Shown here piece after piece: positions 1 through 6,323 of a stretch of DNA of 9,032 nucleotides. Position numbers and translations under genes: made by a program. Below the pieces are notes generated by a model, which was given only the letters and a program-made list of their open reading frames with translations, was not told the origin of the DNA and ran no database searches. Position 1 is the stretch's first letter. Every line of letters begins with the position of its first letter. The DNA comes from Caldifarciminota bacterium (GTDB lineage Bacteria > Hydrothermota > Tepidihabitantia > B3-TA06 > JALVRC01), in NCBI GenBank assembly GCA_027025255.1, contig JALVRC010000173.1, forward strand, positions 1-9,032, written 5' to 3'.

Positions 1-294
1 AGGATATGTAGCATAAAAATCTCTAAAGATTCTCCCCTCTCGGGTTAATAAAAATCTCTTTATAATTGAAGTCTTGGGCTCGTTAAGGTATTCTATTGTC
101 AAAGGAGAAAAAGAATAAACAGAATAGCTTCTTATTAAAGCGAATTTAACATTCATTCCAACTGGGAGTAAAACCCTTTTCTTTTTTAAAGCTTTTGAAA
201 TAGTATTTTTTTCAGTCAAAAAAATTGTTCCGTTAACCAGGGTAAAAAGTATAAAAAAAACTATTCCATCAAGAAATTTATTACCTATTTTCAT
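1..294 (-). CDS. Unrecognised protein with N-terminal hydrophobic segment; 3' end cut by window edge
   Basis: I do not recognise this gene. The minus-strand frame is open without a stop from an ATG at 294 (M-K-I-G-N-K-F; a second in-frame ATG at 300 adds two residues) to the window edge, giving about 98 residues. A short basic N-terminus is followed by a hydrophobic stretch at about residues 7-27 (core IVFFILFTLV), which looks like a signal peptide or membrane anchor. A lysine-rich patch (KALKKKR) and a mixed region follow, so the bulk of the protein is probably extracytoplasmic. It overlaps the 3' end of phoH by 14 bp, suggesting it is co-transcribed. Neither start has a clear Shine-Dalgarno sequence. 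Genes after phoH in other bacteria are often ybeY or a 7TM-HD hydrolase (pgpH), but I see no motif of either, so I assign no function. Confidence 0.55.
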   Translation of the reverse strand, partial: MKIGNKFLDGIVFFILFTLVNGTIFLTEKNTISKALKKKRVLLPVGMNVKFALIRSYSVYSFSPLTIEYLNEPKTSIIKRFLLTREGRIFRDFYATYP

Positions 295-1258
295 AGGCAT
301 GAATAATTTCTGATACTAAAGAAGGTCTTACCACATCCTCCTTATCAAATTCAACAAAAGAAATCCCTTTAATGTCTTTCAAAATCTTAATAGCCTCTAA
401 TAGTCCTGATTTATTATAATTAGAAAGATCTATCTGGGTTACATCTCCTGTAACAATAATTCTACTATTCCATCCCAAACGAGTCAAAAACATCTTCATT
501 TGAGTTTTTGTGGTATTCTGGGCTTCGTCAAGAATAACAAATGCATTACTTAAAGTCCTACCACGCATAAATGCAAGTGGTGCAACTTCAATCACTTCAT
601 AATTTATCATCCTATGTAACCGTTCCTGAGGTAACATATCTCCTAAAGCATCGTATAAAGGCCTTAAATAAGGATCCACTTTTTCTTTCATATCTCCGGG
701 CAGAAAACCTAAAGATTCTCCAGCTTCAACAGCAGGACGAGTTAAAACTATTCTATTTACTCTACCTTTTTCTAAGGCTTCAACAGACAAAGCAACTGCC
801 AGATAAGTCTTGCCTGTCCCAGCTGGACCTACTGCAAAAGTAAGTGCATGTTCTTTAACTGTTTTTAAATAATTCAATTGATGAATGTTTTTGGGGAAAA
901 TCTTCTTTTTAGGGGTAATGATAACTGCCCCCTCATTCTCATCGCTGTTTAAAACATTAGAATTATTTTCCTGATCAAGTTCATTTCCATTTATGGATTC
1001 CTGTGTTTTATCTTTGTTCACTAGTTGACGAACAAGGGCGGAAGAAATATATCTACCAGATCTTGCAATCTCAATCATTTTTAAAAGAATGTACTCTGCT
1101 CTTTCTACTTCCTTGTGCTTTCCCTCCAATATAATCTTATTGCCTCTATAAAAAATCTTTGTATCAAAATTATCTCTTATAAAAAGTAGATGTTCATTCT
1201 CAACCCCCCATAACAGTAAAGGATCAACTCCTCTACTGTTTAAAATCTTTTTAAACAT
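281..1258 (-). CDS. phoH: PhoH-family ATPase (PhoH-like protein)
   Basis: This is a complete 325-residue PhoH-like protein, a cytoplasmic P-loop ATPase linked to RNA metabolism; its exact substrate is unsettled in the family. Residues about 10-70 match the KH-like N-terminal region (GVENEHLLF, then YRGNKIILEG). A low-complexity Asn/Glu/Asp linker lies at about 85-112. The ATPase core has Walker A GPAGTGKT at 144-151, the family motif TRPAVEAGESLGFLPGDM at 173-190, and Walker B VILDEAQN at 241-248 followed by TGDVTQIDL at 270-278. The ATG at 1258 is the only usable start ahead of the KH-like region, yet it has no Shine-Dalgarno sequence: the T-run of the upstream terminator ends 4 nt before it. 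Expression therefore depends on read-through or an unseen promoter. The downstream gene overlaps its end by 14 bp. Confidence 0.95.
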   Translation of the reverse strand: MFKKILNSRGVDPLLLWGVENEHLLFIRDNFDTKIFYRGNKIILEGKHKEVERAEYILLKMIEIARSGRYISSALVRQLVNKDKTQESINGNELDQENNSNVLNSDENEGAVIITPKKKIFPKNIHQLNYLKTVKEHALTFAVGPAGTGKTYLAVALSVEALEKGRVNRIVLTRPAVEAGESLGFLPGDMKEKVDPYLRPLYDALGDMLPQERLHRMINYEVIEVAPLAFMRGRTLSNAFVILDEAQNTTKTQMKMFLTRLGWNSRIIVTGDVTQIDLSNYNKSGLLEAIKILKDIKGISFVEFDKEDVVRPSLVSEIIHAYENR

Positions 1259-1262
1259 CTAT

Positions 1263-1305
1263 AAAAAAAAGCACAGGTATCATATCGAAGATATGATACC
1301 TGTGC
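1263..1305 (-). terminator. Strong intrinsic terminator after the LysM gene
   Basis: The arms at 1290-1305 and 1271-1286 pair perfectly over 16 bp around a 3-nt loop (UUC on the minus strand). A run of eight T (minus strand, 1270-1263) follows immediately. The first base of the stem lies 12 nt after the LysM stop codon at 1318. The other strand has no T-run after the hairpin, so it should terminate only minus-strand transcription. Its T-run ends 4 nt before the phoH start codon. Confidence 0.93.
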
Positions 1306-1317
1306 GACAACGAATCG

Positions 1318-1905
1318 TCAGTCACGTGGGATTACAAATTCCTGATTAGGATATATAAGATTAGGATTCTTAATTTTGTCTTTATTAGCCTCATAAATCT
1401 TAGGCCACATACTTGCATCGCCATATACTGAAATATAGCTTGCAATCTTCCATAAACAATCGCCTGAGTAAACCTTATAATCGTCTAGACCAGGTACAAA
1501 CAGTATCCAACCTGGATAAATGAGGTTTGGATCCTGTATAATATCTTTATTAGCTTCGTATAGTACTGTCCATTTTGATTCATCATGATAGATTGTAGGC
1601 ATTCCAGCTATCTTTGCAAGATAATCCCCTGATTTTACTGTGTATTTACCCCAGTATTTTGGGCCAGCATTCAAAGAATCAAATTCTGCCTGCAATTTAG
1701 CTTTCAGAGTGTTTAGAGAATCTATAACAGCTTTAACAGCGTCAACCTGAGGTTGAAGTTCTGCTATTTTAGCATTTGCTTCTTCTTCTCTCTGTTTACA
1801 TGCTGCAATACGCTGCTGAGCTTCATCTTCTTTTATTTTTTCATGTTCTGTGGCTGCAAATAAAAAACCACCTATTAGAATGCTTAAGAATACTATCTTT
1901 TTCAT
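1318..1905 (-). CDS. Secreted coiled-coil protein with two LysM domains
   Basis: This is a 195-residue exported protein that probably binds peptidoglycan in the periplasm. A signal peptide covers residues 1 to about 18 (MKKIVFLSILIGGFLFAA), with likely signal peptidase I cleavage near the two alanines. Residues about 20-80 are charged and helical with coiled-coil character. Two LysM domains follow, at about 88-138 (YTVKSGDYLAKIA ... NLIYPGWILFVP) and 143-193 (YKVYSGDCLWKIA ... NLIYPNQEFVIP). Both carry the extended form, with a W..(L/I)YEANKD insertion before the final strand. No catalytic domain is visible, so a structural or scaffolding role is inferred. The ATG at 1905 lies 2 nt after the lipoprotein stop, and its Shine-Dalgarno sequence (AGGGGAGAG) is formed by the last codons of that gene, so the two should be co-translated. 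A strong terminator follows. Confidence 0.9.
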   Translation of the reverse strand: MKKIVFLSILIGGFLFAATEHEKIKEDEAQQRIAACKQREEEANAKIAELQPQVDAVKAVIDSLNTLKAKLQAEFDSLNAGPKYWGKYTVKSGDYLAKIAGMPTIYHDESKWTVLYEANKDIIQDPNLIYPGWILFVPGLDDYKVYSGDCLWKIASYISVYGDASMWPKIYEANKDKIKNPNLIYPNQEFVIPRD

Positions 1906-1907
1906 AA

Positions 1908-2171
1908 TTACTCTCCCCTTTCCGGTTTACGTGGTAATTTATTTATTTGTTCCTGTAGACTCTGTACATCAGCACTAAGTTTTTCCTTTTCAGCATTTAA
2001 TGCATTCAGTTGATTCTGAAGATCTCCTACCTTTGCCTCTGCATCGTCAGCAGCTTTGCAAGCCTGCTCCATTTCTGCAAGTGTTTCTTTAGATGCCCAT
2101 CTGGTACACCCTGCAAAAAGACTAATACCTAACATTACTGTTATTCCTACTGCCAGTAGGCGTTTATACAT
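1908..2171 (-). CDS. Small coiled-coil lipoprotein
   Basis: This is an 87-residue lipoprotein. A basic N-terminus (MYKRLL) and hydrophobic core lead to a lipobox LFAGC with the acylated cysteine at residue 22; phenylalanine at -3 is a slightly unusual lipobox residue. The mature part of about 66 residues is almost entirely helical with heptad-like spacing (KVGDLQNQLNALNAEKEKL), and its tail is rich in Lys, Arg, Pro and Glu. The size and build resemble Lpp/Braun-type lipoproteins, but I cannot show homology. I chose the ATG at 2171 over the GTG at 2177 because AGGAGG (2182-2177) sits 5 nt upstream of the ATG and overlaps the GTG. It is the first gene of a two-gene unit with its own consensus promoter, followed 2 nt later by the LysM protein. 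Together they suggest a tether between outer membrane and cell wall. That function is inference. Confidence 0.88.
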   Translation of the reverse strand: MYKRLLAVGITVMLGISLFAGCTRWASKETLAEMEQACKAADDAEAKVGDLQNQLNALNAEKEKLSADVQSLQEQINKLPRKPERGE

Positions 2172-2176
2172 CAACA

Positions 2177-2182
2177 CCTCCT
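2177..2182 (-). promoter_or_regulatory. Ribosome binding site of the lipoprotein gene
   Basis: A perfect AGGAGG on the minus strand is followed by a 5-nt spacer (TGTTG) and the ATG at 2171. It fixes the start of the lipoprotein, because the upstream in-frame GTG at 2177-2175 overlaps the site itself. Confidence 0.9.
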
Positions 2183-2209
2183 TTTAATTTATTAAATTTC
2201 GTTGTTAAT

Positions 2210-2237
2210 ATTATAGCTAATTCTACGGTATTGTCAA
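2210..2237 (-). promoter_or_regulatory. Consensus sigma70-type promoter of the lipoprotein-LysM unit
   Basis: The minus strand carries a perfect -35 TTGACA (2237-2232), a 16-nt spacer and a perfect -10 TATAAT (2215-2210). The stretch just upstream is very A-rich, including nine A at 2249-2241, and resembles an UP element. The expected start of transcription is near 2203, giving a leader of about 30 nt that contains the AGGAGG. It lies in the 97-nt gap after the PIN-TRAM gene. Two perfect hexamers imply strong constitutive expression. Confidence 0.9.
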
Positions 2238-2268
2238 GCATTTTTTTTTCACCTATTTTATAATTATT

Positions 2269-2796
2269 TTACTTATATTTTGGTCTTGCAAATACAACTC
2301 TTTCTGTTGGTGTTTTTAATTCTCCAGTTATGACAACAGATATATATTCTCCTACAAAAGCCGCTCCAGTATCAACAATTACTTTCACTCCATCTGGTAA
2401 AAAACCAATTCCGTCTTTATTCTTTTTTCCTTTACTATAAACTCTCACAATTTTTTCTTCACCAGGATTATAAGTTTTTTGTAAATAGCTGTAAAGATCA
2501 TCCAGATTAACAATGTAATCTTTTAAAACCTTTTTAGTTTTTAATTCTATATCTTTTCTTATGGTTAACCATAGTAATTTCTTCTTCAAAATCAATTTAG
2601 TTATATCATTAAGGGATAAATTCTTTATTATTTTTATCTTAAGCCAATTATTCGTTATAAGTTTTTTTAAGGTTTCTTTCTCTACTCCAAGTACATACAA
2701 ATTTCCCCATAATATACCTTTGTTTATAAGAATAATCAACCTTCCGTCATTTAAGGTTTCTTTATCCGTAAAAAAATTCTTTCTTTTCCAAAACAT
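2269..2796 (-). CDS. Short PIN-TRAM-like protein (relative of the YacL C-terminal half)
   Basis: This 175-residue cytoplasmic protein has a clear C-terminal TRAM domain at about 111-172 (PGEEKIVRVY, then GIGFLPDGVKVIVDTG, VGEYISVVITGEL and VVFARPK). That is the C-terminal pattern of YacL-type PIN-TRAM proteins; TRAM domains bind RNA. The N-terminal part looks like a reduced PIN nuclease domain. TDKETLNDGR at 10-19 aligns with the usual LDTS..IDGR, and VNLDDL at 96-101 with the motif ahead of the TRAM. The stretch between the second and third expected acidic positions appears 25-30 residues shorter than usual, and the DTS triad reads D-K-E. YacL proteins are about 360 residues with N-terminal membrane segments, which are absent here. 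The start has AAAGGAGGG just upstream and lies 12 nt after radA, matching the radA-(disA)-yacL order of Firmicutes. Whether it still cleaves RNA is unknown. The TRAM call is firm and the PIN call moderate. Confidence 0.78.
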   Translation of the reverse strand: MFWKRKNFFTDKETLNDGRLIILINKGILWGNLYVLGVEKETLKKLITNNWLKIKIIKNLSLNDITKLILKKKLLWLTIRKDIELKTKKVLKDYIVNLDDLYSYLQKTYNPGEEKIVRVYSKGKKNKDGIGFLPDGVKVIVDTGAAFVGEYISVVITGELKTPTERVVFARPKYK

Positions 2797-2808
2797 AACC
2801 CTCCTTTA

Positions 2809-4137
2809 TTAAAAAATATTACTTCTTGCAATATCTTTTACACTCCTAAGTTCAATCAGATTCAAATCCCTAAACTTTGATATTTCACCAAAAGAAGGTG
2901 AAATAATAGTTTTAATGCCAAGTCTTTTTAATTCTTCCACTCGCTCTTTTATTCTGGGGACTCTTCGTATTTCCCCACCTAACCCGACCTCTCCTATCGC
3001 AGCAATGAAATTAGAAGGCTCTTTATCTAAAATATTTACTGCAAGGCTTAAAATCACTGCTAAATCTGCACCTGTATCATCCTCTATCTTAAACCCTCCT
3101 GCAACATTCAAATAGATATCTTTCCCTGATAAATTAAGACCTGCTCTCTCCTGCATAACAGCAATCAACATTGATAATCTTTTTAAAGGAAACCCATTGG
3201 ATATTCTTTGAGGATAAGGATAAAAAGTTTGAGAAATAAGCGTTTGTATTTCCATAAGAATTATTCTTGAGCCCTTAAATACAGGGGTTAACACACATTT
3301 CTCAACCTCATTTTCATTCAAAAACATTCCATTGCCTTTAAAAGAATTCAAACCCTTCTCTTCCATAACTAACAAACCAATTTCATCCGTTGAGCCAAAT
3401 CTGTTTTTTATACTTCTTAAGATTCTATATGTATTAAATCTATCTCCTTCTAAATACAACACAGCATCGACAATATGTTCAAGTGTCTTAGGCCCAGCAA
3501 CAACACCTGATTTTGTTACATGACCTATCAAAAGGACAACAATTCCCAGAGACTTTGCTATTTCCTGAAAAGCATTAGCTACTTCTCTAACTTGAGCCAC
3601 ACTTCCAGCAGGAGAAGATAATTCTCTACTAAAAATTGTCTGCACCGAATCAATTACCACAAAAGCTGGCTTATCATTATCAATTGTATAAATAATATCC
3701 TCCAGAACTGTTGTAGAAAACACATAGAGATTATTTGAGTTTACAGATAATCTTTCCGCTCTCATCTTTATCTGAGAAATAGACTCTTCTCCGGAAAAAT
3801 AATAAACAGACAAACCTTTTGATATAAAAGATGCCATTTGAAGACTTAATGTCGATTTCCCAATTCCAGGGTCCCCACCTAATAGAATAATTTCTCCCTT
3901 GACAAATCCTTTTCCCAAAACTCTATCAACTTCATCTATACCAGTAGGTATTCTATTTACATCGCTTGATATTTCTATCTCCTTTAATGCTGCAGGAATT
4001 AAAGTTTTTGGCTTAGGCCCTTTTTTCTTTTCTATTCGTTCCTCAACAAAACTGTTCCAGCTCCCACATCGAGGACATTTACCAAGCCACTTCAAACTTG
4101 AAAAACCACATTCCTGACATACAAATCTTTTATTCAA
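2809..4137 (-). CDS. radA: DNA repair protein RadA
   Basis: This is a complete 442-residue RadA (Sms), a RecA-like, DnaB-like ATPase that drives branch migration in homologous recombination. It has an N-terminal four-cysteine zinc finger (C7, C10, C21, C24), a core with Walker A GGDPGIGKST at 87-96 and Walker B VVIDSVQT at 160-167, and the RadA-specific KNRFG motif at 244-248. A C-terminal Lon-like domain covers about 270-440, including GADLAVILSLA. Length is typical. The start codon is TTG at 4137: an in-frame TAG lies three codons upstream, and no ATG or GTG precedes the zinc finger. The TTG overlaps the mlaD stop as TTGA, so translation is probably coupled to mlaD. Only a distant AAGGG (about 10 nt upstream) could serve as Shine-Dalgarno. 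A short PIN-TRAM gene follows after 12 nt. Confidence 0.97.
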   Translation of the reverse strand: MNKRFVCQECGFSSLKWLGKCPRCGSWNSFVEERIEKKKGPKPKTLIPAALKEIEISSDVNRIPTGIDEVDRVLGKGFVKGEIILLGGDPGIGKSTLSLQMASFISKGLSVYYFSGEESISQIKMRAERLSVNSNNLYVFSTTVLEDIIYTIDNDKPAFVVIDSVQTIFSRELSSPAGSVAQVREVANAFQEIAKSLGIVVLLIGHVTKSGVVAGPKTLEHIVDAVLYLEGDRFNTYRILRSIKNRFGSTDEIGLLVMEEKGLNSFKGNGMFLNENEVEKCVLTPVFKGSRIILMEIQTLISQTFYPYPQRISNGFPLKRLSMLIAVMQERAGLNLSGKDIYLNVAGGFKIEDDTGADLAVILSLAVNILDKEPSNFIAAIGEVGLGGEIRRVPRIKERVEELKRLGIKTIISPSFGEISKFRDLNLIELRSVKDIARSNIF

Positions 4138-4910
4138 AAAACTCTAACCCTTACCTTTATATACTTTTGTGGATGTTTCTTTATATCTTCTATCAAAGAT
4201 TTTATACTGTCATTTGTTTCTCTTAATTCATAAACAATTGAGTCATTATTAATAAGTTGACCAACAGTTCCTCTACCTTTATCTATGTCATCTATAATAT
4301 TATCTATTTTACCTACCACAACATCCAAATTGTTTATTGTAGAATCAAGATTATTAGCAGCAATTTTTAATGGGAACAAAATCCTGTTAATGCCATTAAA
4401 CATTTGATCCATTCTAAAGATAAAAAGCTCATTTATTGAATCAAGGTCAACCTCAGACAAAAGTCTCTGAAGCTCTCTTAAAGATTGAGTAAGTTCAGCA
4501 ATAGGCAATGGGTTTTCAAAATATCCCTCAAGAATTGTATCCTTACCTCTTATAAATTCTTTTGCATTACCCGGATAGATTCTTACTGATTTCTCTCCAG
4601 TTAAAAGAGAATTAGTAATCAGAGCTATACGGGAATCAATTGGAATCACAATATCTTTATTAATATCAAGTAAAACAAGAGCCTTATTATTTATTAGCCG
4701 GATTTGGCTTACCTGTCCTTCTCTAACTCCTGCTATCTCTACCTTATTCCCGACCTGCAATCCTGTAACATCATCAAAGTATACCTTAACTTTATAACTT
4801 CTTGCCTGAATAAAAATATCCTTAATCCAGGCAAGACCGGCAAAAAATATCACAATAGCAACAAAAAGAAAAACTACTGCCCAGATTTCTTTTTTACTCT
4901 CATTCATCAT
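4134..4910 (-). CDS. mlaD: MlaD-type MCE substrate-binding protein of the lipid ABC transporter
   Basis: This 258-residue, membrane-anchored MCE protein forms the periplasmic substrate-binding ring on MlaE/MlaF and handles phospholipid passage between the membranes. One N-terminal transmembrane helix lies at about 9-29 (IWAVVFLFVAIVIFFAGLAW). It is followed by a single MCE domain at about 38-116 (YKVKVYFDDVTGLQVGNKVE, then VREGQVSQI and LLTGEKSVRIYPG). A long helical region at about 135-245 contains Asn/Asp-rich repeats of the NLDS / NNLD / KIDNIIDDID type. That C-terminus is much longer than in E. coli MlaD, so it could form a needle-like or barrel extension. I start at the ATG at 4910, preceded by GGAGG with a 6-nt spacer; an upstream start at 4958 would lie inside mlaF. 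It overlaps mlaF by 11 bp and radA by 4 bp (TTGA). Confidence 0.92.
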   Translation of the reverse strand: MMNESKKEIWAVVFLFVAIVIFFAGLAWIKDIFIQARSYKVKVYFDDVTGLQVGNKVEIAGVREGQVSQIRLINNKALVLLDINKDIVIPIDSRIALITNSLLTGEKSVRIYPGNAKEFIRGKDTILEGYFENPLPIAELTQSLRELQRLLSEVDLDSINELFIFRMDQMFNGINRILFPLKIAANNLDSTINNLDVVVGKIDNIIDDIDKGRGTVGQLINNDSIVYELRETNDSIKSLIEDIKKHPQKYIKVRVRVF

Positions 4911-5595
4911 AGAAATCCTCCAGAGTAACTTTTTTAGGTGGTTTGACAAGCCTACCATCTTTTAAAAAATAAATATTTTCTCTAAATTTTTTTGCTAAAT
5001 ATAAATCATGGGTAATAATAAGTGATGCAATACCAAGAATTTTATTAATATTGCCTATCAAACTGGTAATCCTTACTACCATAGAATAATCAAGTCCTGC
5101 TGTTGGTTCATCATAAAATAAATAATTAGGAGAAAGGGCTAAAGCACGAGCAAGCGATACCATCTTTTTCATTCCCCCGGAAAGCTGCGCTGGCATAAGT
5201 CCAGCTACAGATTTATCTAATCCAACAGCTTCAAGTTTTTCAAAAGCAATTCTTTTCCATTCTTTTTCCTTAAACCCATTTTCTTTTAATCCAAATCCGA
5301 TATTTTCAATAGTTGAAAGAGAATCCAATAAAGCTCCATACTGAAAGACAAAACCAATTTTACTCCAGATTATCTTCATATCTGTATAATTATACGGATT
5401 TACACGCATTCCATCAACCTCAACAATCCCTTTTTCATATGGTAATAAACCAGCAACAGTCTTTATAAATACTGTTTTACCAATACCTGATCTTCCGAGT
5501 ATTACCGCTATTTCTCCCTGTTTCAACGTAAAATTCAAATCCTTTAAAATAACTCTATCCTGAACGCTTTTTACTAAACCTTCTACCTTTATCAT
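4900..5595 (-). CDS. mlaF: MlaF-type ABC transporter ATPase
   Basis: This is a complete 231-residue cytoplasmic ABC ATPase that energises the MlaE permease. Walker A is GRSGIGKT at 34-41, with isoleucine where many ABC proteins have a small residue. The Q-loop glutamine is in FVFQYGALLDSLSTIEN (about 83-99), typical of MlaF/Ttg2A. The ABC signature is LSGGMKKMVSLARAL at 138-152, Walker B with the catalytic glutamate is YLFYDEPTAGLD at 158-169, and the switch histidine is in ITHD at 194-197. The FQ-GALLDSL and LSGGM-K features mark it as an Mla/Mce-family importer-like ATPase rather than a drug exporter. It overlaps mlaE by 4 bp (ATGA) and mlaD by 11 bp, so stoichiometric coupled synthesis is likely. 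Confidence 0.95.
   Translation of the reverse strand: MIKVEGLVKSVQDRVILKDLNFTLKQGEIAVILGRSGIGKTVFIKTVAGLLPYEKGIVEVDGMRVNPYNYTDMKIIWSKIGFVFQYGALLDSLSTIENIGFGLKENGFKEKEWKRIAFEKLEAVGLDKSVAGLMPAQLSGGMKKMVSLARALALSPNYLFYDEPTAGLDYSMVVRITSLIGNINKILGIASLIITHDLYLAKKFRENIYFLKDGRLVKPPKKVTLEDFYDE
4917..4921 (-). promoter_or_regulatory. Ribosome binding site that decides the mlaD start
   Basis: GGAGG on the minus strand lies inside the last codons of mlaF, 6 nt before the ATG at 4910. It supports that ATG over an in-frame upstream start at 4958, which would add 16 residues that do not look like a membrane-anchor N-terminus. Confidence 0.8.
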
Positions 5596-6323
5596 GTAAA
5601 TACCCCAAAAGCTACAAAGAAATCAAATATTAAAATCAAAGCAGATGAAGTTACAACAGAATAAGTAGTTGCCTTCCCAACGCCTTCAGCTCCAAACCCT
5701 GTGTTAATACCATAATAAGTAGCAATGATACTTATAACAAAACCAAAGAAAATTGTTTTTAATAGACCACCTACCAAATCCTTCATTACAAAAAATGTCT
5801 TCATCCCGTAAATAAATATGGAATAAGGAAGACCCAACATCCATCTTGCAGAAAGCATTGACGAATAAGTTGCAAGGATTTCACTTATAATAACTAAAAG
5901 CGGCAAAGAAATTGTTGTAGCAAGTATGATAGGGAAAGCAAGAAATTTATGTGGGTCAAGTCCCATAGTTTTAATAGCATCTATTTGTTCTGTAACTTTC
6001 ATTGTTCCCAATTCAGCTGATATAAAAGAAGCAATTCTTCCACAAACTACAAGAGAAATAACTACAGGAGAAAGCTCTATAAGTATAATTCTGAAAGCAG
6101 TTGCTCCGATTAAATACTTGGGTAAAGCTGCATTCGTTTGATAAGCAGTTTGTATTGTTGTTACAATCCCAACAAAAATTGAAGTAAAAATCACCATGGG
6201 TAAAGACAAAACACCTACTCTATAAACTTCTTTTAATATTAATCTCGGTTTTTTTATAACATAGGGGAACCCCTTTAAAGCCCTAACCATAAATAAAACA
6301 ATTTTTCCTATTTCACGAAACAT
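5592..6323 (-). CDS. mlaE: MlaE-type ABC transporter permease
   Basis: This 243-residue inner-membrane permease of the MlaE (formerly DUF140) family has several hydrophobic segments. The family core is visible: SLPMVIFTSIFVGIVTTIQT, then ISAELGTMKVTEQIDAIKTM with the conserved Glu-rich cytoplasmic loop, LDPHKFLAFPII, and a C-terminal YYGINTGFGAEGVGKATT. It forms the membrane part of an MlaFEDB-like complex that moves phospholipids. The open frame reaches up to 6422, but that would overlap dnaB by 110 bp and begin with non-family sequence. I take the ATG at 6323 (M-F-R-E-I-G-K), preceded by AGGAG, which overlaps the end of dnaB by 11 bp. No mlaB (STAS) or mlaC (periplasmic carrier) gene lies nearby, which is common outside Proteobacteria. 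Confidence 0.93.
   Translation of the reverse strand: MFREIGKIVLFMVRALKGFPYVIKKPRLILKEVYRVGVLSLPMVIFTSIFVGIVTTIQTAYQTNAALPKYLIGATAFRIILIELSPVVISLVVCGRIASFISAELGTMKVTEQIDAIKTMGLDPHKFLAFPIILATTISLPLLVIISEILATYSSMLSARWMLGLPYSIFIYGMKTFFVMKDLVGGLLKTIFFGFVISIIATYYGINTGFGAEGVGKATTYSVVTSSALILIFDFFVAFGVFT

Noticed and set aside
571..843. Plus-strand open frame inside phoH
   Set aside because: It lies opposite the phoH ATPase core and has low-complexity Leu/Gln composition with no family features. It is a shadow of the real gene.
1271..1305. The 35-bp inverted repeat as a protein operator or as a promoter for phoH (TATGAT at 1284-1279)
   Set aside because: A T8 run follows the hairpin directly and a stop codon precedes it, which fits a terminator fully. 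The nearest -35-like TTGTCG is 20 nt from the -10-like hexamer, too far for a credible promoter.
2216..2268. Terminator after the PIN-TRAM gene
   Set aside because: There is an A-rich stretch on the minus strand (2249-2241) but no stable hairpin followed by T. It fits an UP element for the next promoter better.
2561..4117. Plus-strand open frames at 2561-2812, 2915-3115, 3332-3523 and 3899-4117
   Set aside because: All lie opposite the PIN-TRAM and radA genes, are rich in Ser/Phe/Pro as expected for antisense of AT-rich genes, and show no motif.
4911..4958. Longer mlaD start at 4958
   Set aside because: It would overlap mlaF by 59 bp; the ATG at 4910 has a GGAGG at ideal spacing and gives a normal anchor N-terminus.
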